The notes under the pieces were generated by a model. It was not told the origin of the DNA. It saw only the letters and a program-made list of their open reading frames with translations, and searched no databases. From positions 49,252,758 through 49,316,757 of the forward strand of contig OX485805.1 of assembly GCA_950295325.1 (NCBI GenBank): a stretch of 64,000 bases of DNA, written 5' to 3'. This document shows, piece by piece, positions 11,394 to 20,580 of the stretch. The stretch comes from Polytrichum commune (lineage: Eukaryota; Streptophyta; Polytrichopsida; Polytrichales; Polytrichaceae). The number at the start of each line of letters is the position of its first letter. The first letter of the stretch is position 1. Position numbers and translations under genes: made by a program.

Positions 11394-12689
11394 ATGGCTA
11401 GATCAACCAGGAGTGCCATCGAGATGTTCGCAGTGAAGGTGGACAGCCTGCCACAGTCAGTGTCGGATACAAACGACAATGACAATTACGTCCCAAAGAT
11501 CGACTTCATGGGGGAGTGGACAGCGCTGCCAGAGAAAACCGAAGACGGTCTTTTTGTCCTGCGCTTCACCTACGAGCTGGAGACGAGACCGGACCAGCCA
11601 GAACAATGGGTGCAGATGAAGACATGGGAAATAGAGTCAATAGAGGCCCAGGGGGATTACGTCATTTTGGATATGAAAAACAAGAAGGACCACATCAACC
11701 TCCTCTTGCACTACATGGAGCACTCCTTCTCCCACAATTACGCCATTCTGACCGTGGGAGAAGAGGCCAAGCATTTCAACCTGCAGAATCACTTCACAAA
11801 GTACGCTTTGAGCCAGTACTGGACAGCCAGAAAGTTAACTGCCTTGGCTTTAAACATCTCCAAGTATAAAAGTGTGGTCGCCGAGGCGAACAAGAAGAAG
11901 AAGAGTCCTAGAAAACCTTCTGTGTCCGGCGCAGGAGGTTCGAGAAGTGCACCCCGGCCTGTGCCATCCGCGAGCCGGGGGACGGACGGGCCCAGCAGAC
12001 AGTCCACGCCATCCAAAAGGACAAAGGATGACTTGGAAAAATCGGGTGTAACAGACACGGCGGAGGTGAGCTCGCCTCCCGTTATGCCAATTCCTTTGAA
12101 GAAGGGACAAAACCCGGACGCCGTGAAGGCTACCAGAATCCTGAGAGACTTCAACACTTACTCAAAGGATTGCTGGCCCATGGGGAGGCACTTTACATTC
12201 AACGTTGATTGCTTCAAGTGCGAGAAATCGCCAAACAAGTGGGTGGTGAGGTCTCGTGAGAGCGGGGGTGTCAAGTGGCAAATTAACAATTTGATGAACA
12301 ACGTCAAGTGGGACAGGCAGACCGTTTGCGTGATGCCGAAGGGCTTCACGTCCCGTCCGACTGAGAAAGATTGGCCCCGGATCCAGAATGGTGAGTTCTG
12401 GATCATAGATGGACAGCACAGCCTAGAGGCGTCGCAGCTCATCCTGAAGGACGATAACTTCCAGCATGAGCTGAAGGCGGACCTGCGCTACTGGAAGGCC
12501 TTCTTGGTGTGGTCTGACGACTGGGACAAGCTCCGAAAGATTTCAACTTTCTTGAACTCAGGCAATAAGATAAAGGCGTTTGAGGCGTCCTGGGCAGCAA
12601 ACATAGTGGCTGCACGAGATGTCTAGGTGGCACATGGTTGCCCACCAAAAGAGAGAGAGAACGCGAAGACCCAGTCTCCTCAGTGGAAG
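11394..12689 (+). pseudogene. exon A: ParB/DGQHR-like segment, internal TAG
   Basis: First coding exon of a predicted four-exon gene, 432 codons, starting with ATG 11394 directly after a CAG acceptor. Codons 1-160 are a folded-looking region I do not recognise. Codons about 165-230 are lysine/serine/proline-rich linker. Codons 320-410 hold FWIIDGQHSLEAS (D at codon 339) and ISTFLNSGNKIKAFEASW, which resemble the DGQ/H-R core and downstream N-rich helix of ParB/Srx or DGQHR domains. The usual Arg after DGQH is Ser here. A TAG at 12624-12626 (codon 411) stops the frame. The same frame then stays open for 21 codons to a strong GTATGT donor at 12690 and joins exon B in phase 0, so the stop looks like a recent nonsense change. 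A product truncated there is possible. Confidence 0.65.
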
Positions 12690-12813
12690 GTATGTTTACG
12701 AACGAACGTTCGTAAAAGTCACTGCATTTCAATTTTCTTTTTTTCATGAAGTTTCCATTTCACGAACGTGCGTTCGTATTTAGAGCAACACTGACATTTG
12801 TTTCGCATTGTAG
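12690..12813 (+). other. intron 1 with a palindrome at each end
   Basis: 124 bp, GTATGT to TTGTAG, phase 0. Palindromes occupy 12698-12713 (8 nt after the donor) and 12762-12777 (36 nt before exon B). The two copies are complementary to each other as well as to themselves, so they could fold the intron. Confidence 0.75.
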
Positions 12814-14139
12814 GCATTTTGCGATGCGATGGTGGACAAATTTTCCTCTATCGATATGAAGTCCACCACCACAAAGTCAGTACTTGAGCTGAAGGGTGAG
12901 CTCCGTCTCATCTGCTGCAACAGGGACACTTGGGAGTTGTGGACCCAATTTTTTGACGCGCACAGCTCGGGCGATCTCGTGAACCCCGACACCGAGGAGA
13001 AATACAGCTCGGACAAGACCGGAGAGGCCCCTCCACTCCTAAGGAAGTTTTTCAGGTCCCTGCAAGGACTCACGGAGTCCGAACTTCAGCGCTGCGCGGT
13101 TCATGTACTTGGGAACACAGTTGGGAGAACAATCCCATATCCCAAGATTTTTTTGAAGAGGCCCAAGCATAAGCCCGGAACATACTCCATCAAGGAATGG
13201 TGTGAGCATAGGAAGATGAAGACATCTATGATGCGAGAGCTTAGCGCTCTCGTGCCAGAGATGCACCTCTTCCTTGCCGACGGCGACATCAACTGGGCCA
13301 ATTGGAAGGTGTTCAAGTCGCGTTACAACATCAACGGGGCCTCAATGCGAAGCCTAGTGAAAGAGCACATCGCCGTTCTGAAACTCAAGGGCAATAAGAG
13401 GGCCAAGAAGACCGAGACAGAACCCGAGGAGCTGCAACGGTACATCTCCTTCTTGGAGAGGAAGCGTAACGCCACATTCGAGGGCGTTGCCAGATTTTGT
13501 GTGGTGACCACGGGGCTGGAGAGGACCACGTTTTCCAAGTGGGATGGCACCTTCAGCAGGTCCGAGGTCAGGGAGGATCGAAGGGGTTGTCCCTTCGCGG
13601 TCATCGACTTCAGAGGGATCCCCGGTGCCTCGCGACAGGGCGCGAAGGGGGAGCCTTTTTACAACCCTTTCATGGCGAAATTCATGGAGCACAAATCTCT
13701 GACCATGAGGGAGCCGCACGTATGGCTGTGGATTGTGGAGCAGGAGAAGCAATCCGACGTCATCGAATTGTATGAGAACAAGATCAAGTTCGAGTACAAC
13801 ATCTTCCACAACACATACGTGCCAGCGAAGACGGAGGGGATTGTTGCCGTAAACGAGGCCAGAGGCAACAAGCAGGTGGGAGCGGTGAGCCTCATCTTCT
13901 TGACGTACAATGCGCTTAGGAATGGGCGAGCACCCATAAAGGCGAACAACACATTCAAGAAGATATACAGCATCCCTCACCCACCTCCAAAGGATCTCTT
14001 CCAGGAGACTTTGTACACTGTCTTCCCAGCGCTGGAGCTGAGGATGGAGTTCTACATCTCCATATTGCAAGGTTTGGCGATGACTGGCGAGACTGTCTAC
14101 AACATATTTGGGGGCAGCAAATTTATGTACGCGGCCATG
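12814..14139 (+). CDS. exon B: degenerate N6/N4 DNA methyltransferase-like domain
   Basis: 442 codons, phase 0 at both ends (TTGTAG|GCA to ATG|GTAAGC), fully open. The second half has the layout of a beta-class DNA amino-methyltransferase. CPFAVIDFRGIPG (D at codon 265) sits where the DPPY catalytic motif is expected. A segment with PHVWLWIVEQ follows. About 167 codons later comes TGETVYNIFGGSKFMYAAM (F at codon 432), matching the glycine-rich SAM motif usually seen as G-D-x-V-x-D-x-F-x-G-S-G. Both motifs are altered (DFRG for DPPY, SK for SG), so catalysis is doubtful and it may be a non-catalytic reader. ParB-like plus methylase fusions are known in bacteria and phages, which supports both calls together. 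Residues 1-250 are not recognised. The assignment rests on motif order alone. Confidence 0.6.
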
Positions 14140-14327
14140 GTAAGCCATCTCACACCACTTTTTACGAACGCTTGTTCGTAAACACTACATGCTCCAAACA
14201 ATTTATCATGGGCAACCGATACTTATGATTGTTTTGTGAATTGTTTTGTTAATATTTCCTCGCTCGAAGCCTTTATGTTTACGAACGCGCGTTCGTATAT
14301 GACTGAATCTTTGCCTTTGTATCTCAG
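14140..14327 (+). other. intron 2 with a palindrome at each end
   Basis: 188 bp, GTAAGC to ATCTCAG, phase 0. Palindromes at 14164-14179 (24 nt after the donor, one C-to-T change at a CpG) and 14281-14296 (31 nt before exon C). Confidence 0.78.
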
Positions 14328-15785
14328 ATGCTGGGGCTGTGCGTGAACACATACATTGATGCCGTCGACGAGGAGGATTACAAGTTCCACAGGACAAAAG
14401 CGTCGACGATGGACCTAGCTGACATGTCCGTGCCCAGAACGGACTTCAACATGCAGGCTGACGAAGGCATGCCTCCCATGGAAACAGACGACGACGAGCC
14501 TGGCCCCTCCGTCAACGTCGATGCCATCCTCCAGGCTTTGGATGTCACCCCTCTCCGGTTGTTGGCCCCATCGGGGGAGCCTTCGGAATACCAAGGGACC
14601 CCGGCTGGATGTACTGGATCCTCGGCAGGTGCCACCCAGGATGTCCTCCCCGCAAGAGTGTCTGGTGCGGAACCCTTCGGCACGCCTGGAGGCTGCTCGA
14701 CTTCAGTGTCTCCAAGGCCCATCGTTGTTCCGAGGATGGAGACCCTCGACCTCCTCGACCAACGCTCGCGTCCATCCTTGGACCTCTTCCGAAACACGAG
14801 GAGGAGGATGAAGAAGACGCCGTACGTGGAGTTGCCTGAGGGAGCAATCATCGAGGTGTCCGACGAGGACGAGGGCGACATGGACATCATGGCGGAGCTG
14901 GGGGTCGATTACGACAAGAACAAGCGGGTGAAGGAGGAGGCGCTGACTGTTGCCGAGCTGAATGCCAAGCTAGAGCAGAAAATGAAGGAGGAAATGGCGG
15001 CTGCGGCAGAGGAAAGTGCAAGAAATATGGCCCGCATGCAGGAGGCGCTGCGGGAGTCCGCAGCAAAGACGGACGCCATATTTGAGATGCTCAAAAATAT
15101 GCAGAGCTTCTCAGCACCAGCACAACAGCCTTACCCCTTCCCCGGAGGATACCCCACCCATTCCCCCCATCCAGGCCTGTTCCCCGGAGGACCTTCGCAC
15201 CCACCAGCACCACACCCAACGCCAGCTGGGAGTCCTCCGCCCCCTCAAATGACTGCCACCCCCGCCAACTCCCACGATGCGATAAGGGCTGCCATACGCG
15301 AGGACGAAGATTTACGAACGCGCGTTCGTGAATCCTCAGGTCCTGCAGTCCTAACCCCTCCCCCTCCAAGGATAGGACTGGCCTCAGTCACGGACACCGC
15401 CTCTTTGACAGTCGTCCCGAGGGTAGTGGATAGGCAGGGCGATGAATCTGCGCAACACACTGACATGGTCATTGTGGAGGAAACGCAGGGGAGCCCCAAT
15501 GACACGGCAGCTGTCCAAGGAATGGACGTTGAGAGCCCTGACCTAGGACGACATCCATCCGCGGAGATGGAGGATGTCCGCATGGACACTCTTGACCTGG
15601 GCGGAGACGACGACGACGACGAGGCGGACCACATTGTGCAGACCCAGGCGTCACAGTCGGAGCGTGCCACAGATGCCATGGAGACAGAGGCGGCTGGCCC
15701 AATGGGGATTACGAACGCGCGTTCGTTAATCGAAGAGGAGGGAACTGCTCGGTCCAGCGCCGCTGCCCCTCCCCTCGATGACGAG
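14328..15785 (+). CDS. exon C: disordered acidic/proline-rich linker with coiled coil
   Basis: 486 codons, phase 0. It opens MLGLCVNTYIDAVDEEDY, which completes the helix after the SAM-like motif of exon B and supports the join. It then becomes low-complexity, rich in P, S, D and E. Around codons 200-260 is a heptad-like, Glu/Ala/Lys-rich stretch (VAELNAKLEQKMKEEMAAAA) that should form a coiled coil. A Pro/Gly-rich stretch follows (PYPFPGGYPTHSPHPG). Palindromes at 15314 and 15710 are read through in frame as LRTRVRES and ITNARSLI. The frame would end at 15800 if unspliced, but the GAG|GTAACT donor at 15786 lies in frame before that stop and links to the HAD exon in phase 0. Confidence 0.65.
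15314..15329. repeat. palindrome inside coding exon C
   Basis: Perfect ACGAACGCGCGTTCGT embedded in the open frame, translated as part of LRTRVRES. No usable GT donor lies just upstream, so it does not look intronic. Confidence 0.85.
15710..15725. repeat. second palindrome inside coding exon C
   Basis: Perfect ACGAACGCGCGTTCGT in the open frame, read in a different frame from the copy at 15314 (ITNARSLI). It lies in an acidic, disordered part of the protein. Confidence 0.85.
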
Positions 15786-16348
15786 GTAACTCTCCTCTGA
15801 GAATACCACTCATTTGACGAACGCGCGTTCGTAACCACTAACCCATGCGCGTTGTGTTCTTGGCGGTTCCTGTCCATCAGCATCACGAGGCGTGCGAGGA
15901 CTCTTCTCTACGTGGACCCTTAGCCCGATAAATTTTGTAGAACACGGCATGTATTTGCCATAGGAAACTGTGAAAAATTATCACGTGAGACAATTGTAAA
16001 TATTCACCGAATTAATATATGAGCATATGATCTCTGCGTCGCATCTCCCAAACTTATTGTATCGTATCGCATCTTGTATTATGTATGTTCATGCGCATCA
16101 TTACACTTTCACACCCACCTCATTAACGACCGCCCGTTCGTAAAAGGGTGCGACCATCTGTCCACCTCCTTCACGAACGAGCGTTCGTAAATGATGCGCC
16201 ACCCCAGCCTTCATTCACGAACGCTCGTTCGCAAGTCTGCACTTGACCACATTCTCCTTGCACTATTTTCCTCGCATAATCGTCTTTTCCTTAATGCAAT
16301 GTTATTTATTGGATCATAGAATTAAACTAGTCGAGTTGTTAATCACAG
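15786..16348 (+). other. intron 3 with four palindromes
   Basis: 563 bp, GTAACT to AATCACAG, phase 0, AT-rich against GC-rich exons. Palindromes start at 15817, 16126, 16173 and 16217; two carry single arm changes. The first is 31 nt after the donor, the last 116 nt before the exon. Confidence 0.65.
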
Positions 16349-17116
16349 GATCCCCCGGAGATAGGTCGGAAACCCTCGACCAGTGGACGTCTTACCCGAA
16401 ACAAACCGTTCGTCGTGTTCGACCTGAACGGGGTGTTGTGTCACACCGAACACATCCCCCGGGTCCCCACGCGTCCCTTCCGTCACCCCGACGAAAGGGA
16501 CTACGACGGAGAGCTCGACACGCTCATTAACCGCAAGGCTGTCCGCGCCCGTCCCGGCCTGCGTGACTTCCTTCGAGAGGTGCTCGATGTAGCTCACGTC
16601 ATTGTGTGGAGCTCCATGGTCATGGAGAACACCGAGCCAATCGTTGACTTCCTCTTCCGCGATCTTCCGAGGCCTTGCCTCATCCTCGGCCAAGAGGATT
16701 GCGATGAATTGCTTGACGAAAAGGGTATGCCGGTTCCAAAGTTCGGCGGTCGTGGCGGAGGACAACAATTCCTCAAGGTCCTGAGGTCAAGACTGTGGCG
16801 GGGCATCCCCCGGTTGCAGGGGGTACCCCACGGGTGGTGGCCTACCCCCGAGAACACCGTCCTCGTCGACGACAGCCCCACCAAAAGCGTCTTGAACCCC
16901 CCGGGGAACGTCATCTTCCCCGCCACTTGGACCGGCGATAGGAACGACACGTTTGTGGTCGATACGCTAGCGCCTTACCTTAGAAGGCTTGTTGTCCACG
17001 CCGGTAGCATACCATTTTTTGTTAGGTCCAACCCCATCGGCAATGTGGGTTTAAGCCCCCGTGATAATGTATTCAAGAGCATCATGAGGCTCGCCAAACT
17101 CAATAAATTGATTTGA
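16349..17116 (+). CDS. exon D: FCP1/SCP-like HAD domain
   Basis: 255 codons plus TGA, opening in phase 0 after the CACAG acceptor. It has the HAD phosphatase motif series of the FCP1/NIF group. Motif I is KPFVVFDLNGVL (D25), motif II VIVWSSM (codons 84-90), a lysine-containing QFLKVLRSRLW comes next, and motif IV is VLVDDSPTKS (codons 172-180). The family acts on phosphorylated CTD-type peptides. The second Asp of the DxDG motif is Asn here, which normally weakens or abolishes phosphatase activity. A frame from 16415 alone would lack the beta strand before motif I, so the longer start through splicing is preferred. It may be the C-terminal domain of the upstream gene or a separate gene; matching phase and the palindrome-bearing intron favour one gene. 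Confidence 0.68.
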   Translation, partial: DPPEIGRKPSTSGRLTRNKPFVVFDLNGVLCHTEHIPRVPTRPFRHPDERDYDGELDTLINRKAVRARPGLRDFLREVLDVAHVIVWSSMVMENTEPIVDFLFRDLPRPCLILGQEDCDELLDEKGMPVPKFGGRGGGQQFLKVLRSRLWRGIPRLQGVPHGWWPTPENTVLVDDSPTKSVLNPPGNVIFPATWTGDRNDTFVVDTLAPYLRRLVVHAGSIPFFVRSNPIGNVGLSPRDNVFKSIMRLAKLNKLI

Positions 17117-17229
17117 AATTCCTCCATGTCTTTGCTTGTTATCGTGTGGTTCACATATCTAATGCTTGCTCTGTTTTGGATGTCTTTTGTTGTTGTGATT
17201 GTTGTTGTTTTTGTTGTTCTTGCCCATAG

Positions 17230-18130
17230 TCTGCCCCAATATGCTACGCCCCTGTGGTCGACGGCCCTTCCCGTCCCCTCTCGCCCCCTGCCTCCCCTTC
17301 CCGCGACGTCACGGACTTCCAAATGCCATCCCTCTACCACTTTTCGGCGGTCGACGCGGCCTCGGCTGTGGATTACTCCCGTGACGTCGGCATCGACGAC
17401 GGTGTCGTCAACAGCCCGCCCCCCGCACTTGTCACCCGCGCCTACGCCCCGTCATCCTCCCCCCTCTCCAAGGAGAAACGGACGCTCGTTCGTTTGGGGC
17501 ACCTCTCGCCCTCTAGGGACGACGGCGTCTCCGCATGGACTTTGCCCCCGCCGACTCCGTTCCTCCCCCCGCAACGTCCTCCGCGATCGTGGGCCCTCCA
17601 GGCCTCGACTCCCCCCCGCCATCCAACAGTGCAATAGTTCCATCGGCTCCGGATGCTCCCGTCGACGCCCCCCTCATTCCCACCGTTCCCCGCATGGACG
17701 TCCTCAAAGCCAAGGTGCCCTCCTCAACCCTAAACCCCTTTCCCGCTTTTGCTTTGCTTGTCTTCCGTGTGCGTGCCGTTCTCTTTACGAGCGCCCATCC
17801 CAAACCGCCCTCATTATTTTCCCCACTCCATTCCCATTCTTATCTTCCTATGACGTTGTTTCGCAGGTGGCTACCCGCTCGCTTGGTGCCCGGCCCTCCT
17901 CCACGTCCTCCTTGGATAGGCACGCCCTCAAGGCCGCATCTTCCGAGTCCGATCGTTGTCTGGCCCTCCGGAGAAGCGCAAGACGTTCCCTTTCGCAAAC
18001 GCCCTCGTATTCTACTTATAATACCACCTCGTACAATTCGGGAGCGCGTCCTGAAACATGCAAGAACAACACATATTCCTGTCCAGGCAACACACAAGGA
18101 TACAGTCGTGGGCCTGAGATTTTTAGAGCC
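17230..18130 (+). other. GC-rich Pro/Ser-rich coding-like sequence, uncertain
   Basis: After a T-rich stretch ending CCCATAG (17229) comes a GC-rich segment. Its frame from 17230 reads protein-like (DFQMPSLYHFSAVDAASAVD) to about 17530, then continuity shifts to another frame. A CAAAGCCAAG|GTGCCC donor near 17718 and a TTTCGCAG acceptor ending at 17866 could bound another intron. A diverged palindrome sits at 17478-17493. The long frame 17126-18187 covers all of this but starts in intron-like, T-rich sequence. It may be further exons, a 3' UTR, or decayed coding DNA. I cannot choose between these. Confidence 0.35.
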
Positions 18131-18868
18131 ATGGAGGCCGCCAAAAAAAAGGACTTAGCCGCAAAAAAAAATAGTGGGTCGGACTAGTGTGACTAGAAGC
18201 GTACTAGTGGGACGGACTCCCTAAATGGGCTTAGGTGTAGAACATATTTAAGTGCTTACTTTCTATGCTATTCCAAGTTACTCAAGACATTGATGGTATT
18301 TCCATTATAATTGTATTTCAATCCCAATTAATTCATTCAACTTCCATTCATTCTTCGCATCTTCCCTTCCATTCATAACGAGTTGTCATTTCATACGCAA
18401 CTATTTTCATGTATGCCTCACATTTTTGTTCACTTTCATGCCTTTATGTATAATAATAGTAGCATACCATTATACATATGGGATTTTTAGTCGTCATTAC
18501 TGGTCCAATTTTGAAATGTGCATCCTTATATAGTCTCATAATCAACAAAAAGTCTCCAATTACCGAATATAGTGTTATATAATTAGTGTAGCATGTGACA
18601 CTATGGAATAACACAAAGTGCAACATTTTAATGGTGTGGTGTGGTCTGCTCCACTTGGCCTTCCCGGGCGATGTGGCATATGCATGCACCGACATTCAAC
18701 AAGTGGCATAAGAAGAAGAAAAAGAAGAAGAATAAGAAGATGACACTCCACACGTTGACACATGGCGCAATGCGAGAATGTGGGTTGACTTCTTGAATGG
18801 TCTGCATTAATGACAAAATTCATGATATAAGGAAGAGAAAGGTGACAATAAGGAGTGAGATTTGAACT
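18131..18868. other. non-coding flank
   Basis: AT-rich sequence with a GAA-rich run near 18710-18740. No gene seen. Confidence 0.5.
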
Positions 18869-18884
18869 ACGAACGTCCGTTCCC
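18869..18884. repeat. outermost palindrome copy on the right
   Basis: ACGAACGTCCGTTCCC, two changes from the consensus. It lies 42 bp inside the right pogo-like end and is the last copy in the window. Confidence 0.6.
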
Positions 18885-18926
18885 TAGGGTGTCGGGATAT
18901 TAGAGAGTGAGTGACATTATGGAGGT

Positions 18927-18950
18927 TGATATTACGGAGTTTAGGGTGTA
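18927..18950 (-). repeat. pogo-like terminal repeat, right end
   Basis: The reverse complement begins TACACCCTAAACTCCGTA and continues to ATATCA. About 21 of 24 bases match the left end at 3031. It ends in TA, as expected for a TA target. The ends of the pogo-like element at 40066-41777 are related (20 of 24 bases). Confidence 0.5.
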
Positions 18951-19022
18951 CGTACCCCAATCATAACATTGGGGCCTTCGTGTAAATGATAGTGGGGTAT
19001 GACTACATATGGTACATAAAGA

Positions 19023-19317
19023 TGGTTGTGGATATGCCTCCGATATGTTGTCGGTTTACAAATACTGAAGCAAGCCAGAAGTGGTTCATGTGCACCAGGC
19101 AGGGGTTTTCTGACGCTTATGCATGCTTGTGACACCTGGGCCAGTCCTTCCTCTGCCAAAAGTGAGAGTCTTGTCTCCTTGACCTCAAATCGCTTGATTG
19201 CATGCCTAGTAAAGCTCTGCGGAGTGTTGAGTGCATGTACGTTTGCGAGCCTGCAAGGTAGCTGGCTTTGAAGGAGATGGAAGAAGGTCTTGTTATTACT
19301 CAGGCGTTAGTGACGTA
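19023..19317 (+). repeat. dispersed repeat, copy 1 (about 295 bp)
   Basis: Closely related to 21807-22085. Both run from GGTTGTGGATATGC through GAAGCAAGCCAGAAGTG and TGCAAGGTAGCTGGCT to CTCAGGCGTTAGTGAC. Similarity continues past the end until interrupted in the other copy by a MITE at 22110. No coding potential. Confidence 0.7.
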
Positions 19318-20140
19318 CTGTCACGTGGTCAGGCGTCTCTAATTGGGGGAGAGAGAACAATATCACTGAGCGCGTATCAACACATAATAAACACTAAAGG
19401 CCCGTTTACATCATGGATAATGAAGTTGGATCATGGAAGATGGCCTTTTTTCATCGTTCGATTTCTTGAAAAATCAATAATTTACAAAGCCTTTGGGCCT
19501 TTCACTAGGTGTAAACCGAATGTGAACCAAGAGGAATGACCATGCACCAACTTCATGATCCATGGTGTAATAAGTTAACCCCTAAGAAAGTTAGTTTCAT
19601 GGAAAATTGTGAAAAATATAACATTCAATCATAATATTTTTGGAAGAAAAAGTTTAGGGTTGTAATTAACCGAAAATTTATGGACAGTGGTGGTCATGGT
19701 GGTGGTGGTGGTGGTGGTCATGATGAGGCCATCATCGAATTGTTCTTGCCTAAAATAAGATAGAGAGGAAAAAAAATCATATGTAAAAGATTTATTCTCA
19801 AAACCAACATGTGATCAAGAAAAATGTGAAGGGAGGGGGTGAGTGTAAAAAGAAGGTTAACACTTATATTGAAGATACGAACTCCCCAAAGGAACTTGGC
19901 AGCACCATTAGAGTCAAGTGGTTTGGATGGTCATGATTTGCACTATTGATAAAGGGTAAAAATCACGTGGGTTTAATGTCTACATTGGGAGGAGGGACCA
20001 TTTAGCCATTAATCCTCTACGACTTAAATGGAAATCAGGAGAGGAGTTCTTATGCTACATCTTTTGCCATTGGGAGAAACGCATTCAATCGAAAAACCCG
20101 TCACCTAAGTCATCATGACCAAGTGGCATGGTATCCTCAA
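19318..20140. other. non-coding region
   Basis: AT-rich, with a GGT-rich microsatellite near 19690-19720. No gene seen. Confidence 0.45.
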
Positions 20141-20580
20141 TCCTAGACTCAAATTGAAATGGGGGAATGTTTTGGATAGAACCCACTATTGCCAGTGTGA
20201 GATGTTTTTGGCAAGAAACTCCCCATCTCACTAGAAAATTCTCTAGAATTCAAGTTTTACTTAAAGGGACTACATTGTGGGCCATTTCGGTTGAGAGAAA
20301 CGATCTCACATTCAACAATAATAGATGGGATGTTAAAAAGATAAGCATATGATATGGCAAAGCCTCATTGAGTATGCTAGAATCACATGGGATATTGCAT
20401 GTAAAGAGGCAGGTAGGATTGTCATTTATGATGACATGATTGGTATTTACAATAATATGTGGGAAGGAAAGGAACTTCTCTACCACAAAGATAACACTAG
20501 TCTAGAACCATGCATTAGAACGCTAGAGCACCCAATGTGGGCTTAGGGTGAGTTTCCATGTAGGCCGCTTGCCCACTAGA
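20141..20580 (+). mobile_element. L1-type LINE 3' fragment
   Basis: Broken frames spell the C-terminal zf-RVT end of plant L1 LINE ORF2: LWAISVERNDLTFNNNRWDV, then, after a stop, MIWQSLIEYARITWD. Similar fragments occur near 37000, 39480, 42840, 45600 and 54950, so this is a dispersed, decayed family. Confidence 0.6.

Noticed and set aside
15314-15760. Exon C palindromes as marks of a further intron
   Set aside because: No GT donor lies at a suitable distance before 15314, and the sequence between is open and protein-like.
12439-15886. Long antisense frames opposite exons A-C
   Set aside because: They are mirror frames of GC-rich exons and have no domains.
6803-16232. Palindrome clusters as a CRISPR array
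   Set aside because: Spacing is irregular (50 bp to more than 1 kb), the repeat is only 16-22 bp, and the setting is a plant nucleus with introns.
17126-18187. 353-codon frame with a hydrophobic start, as a membrane protein
   Set aside because: The hydrophobic start is T-rich, intron-like sequence before a CATAG acceptor. The rest is GC-rich low complexity open in several frames.
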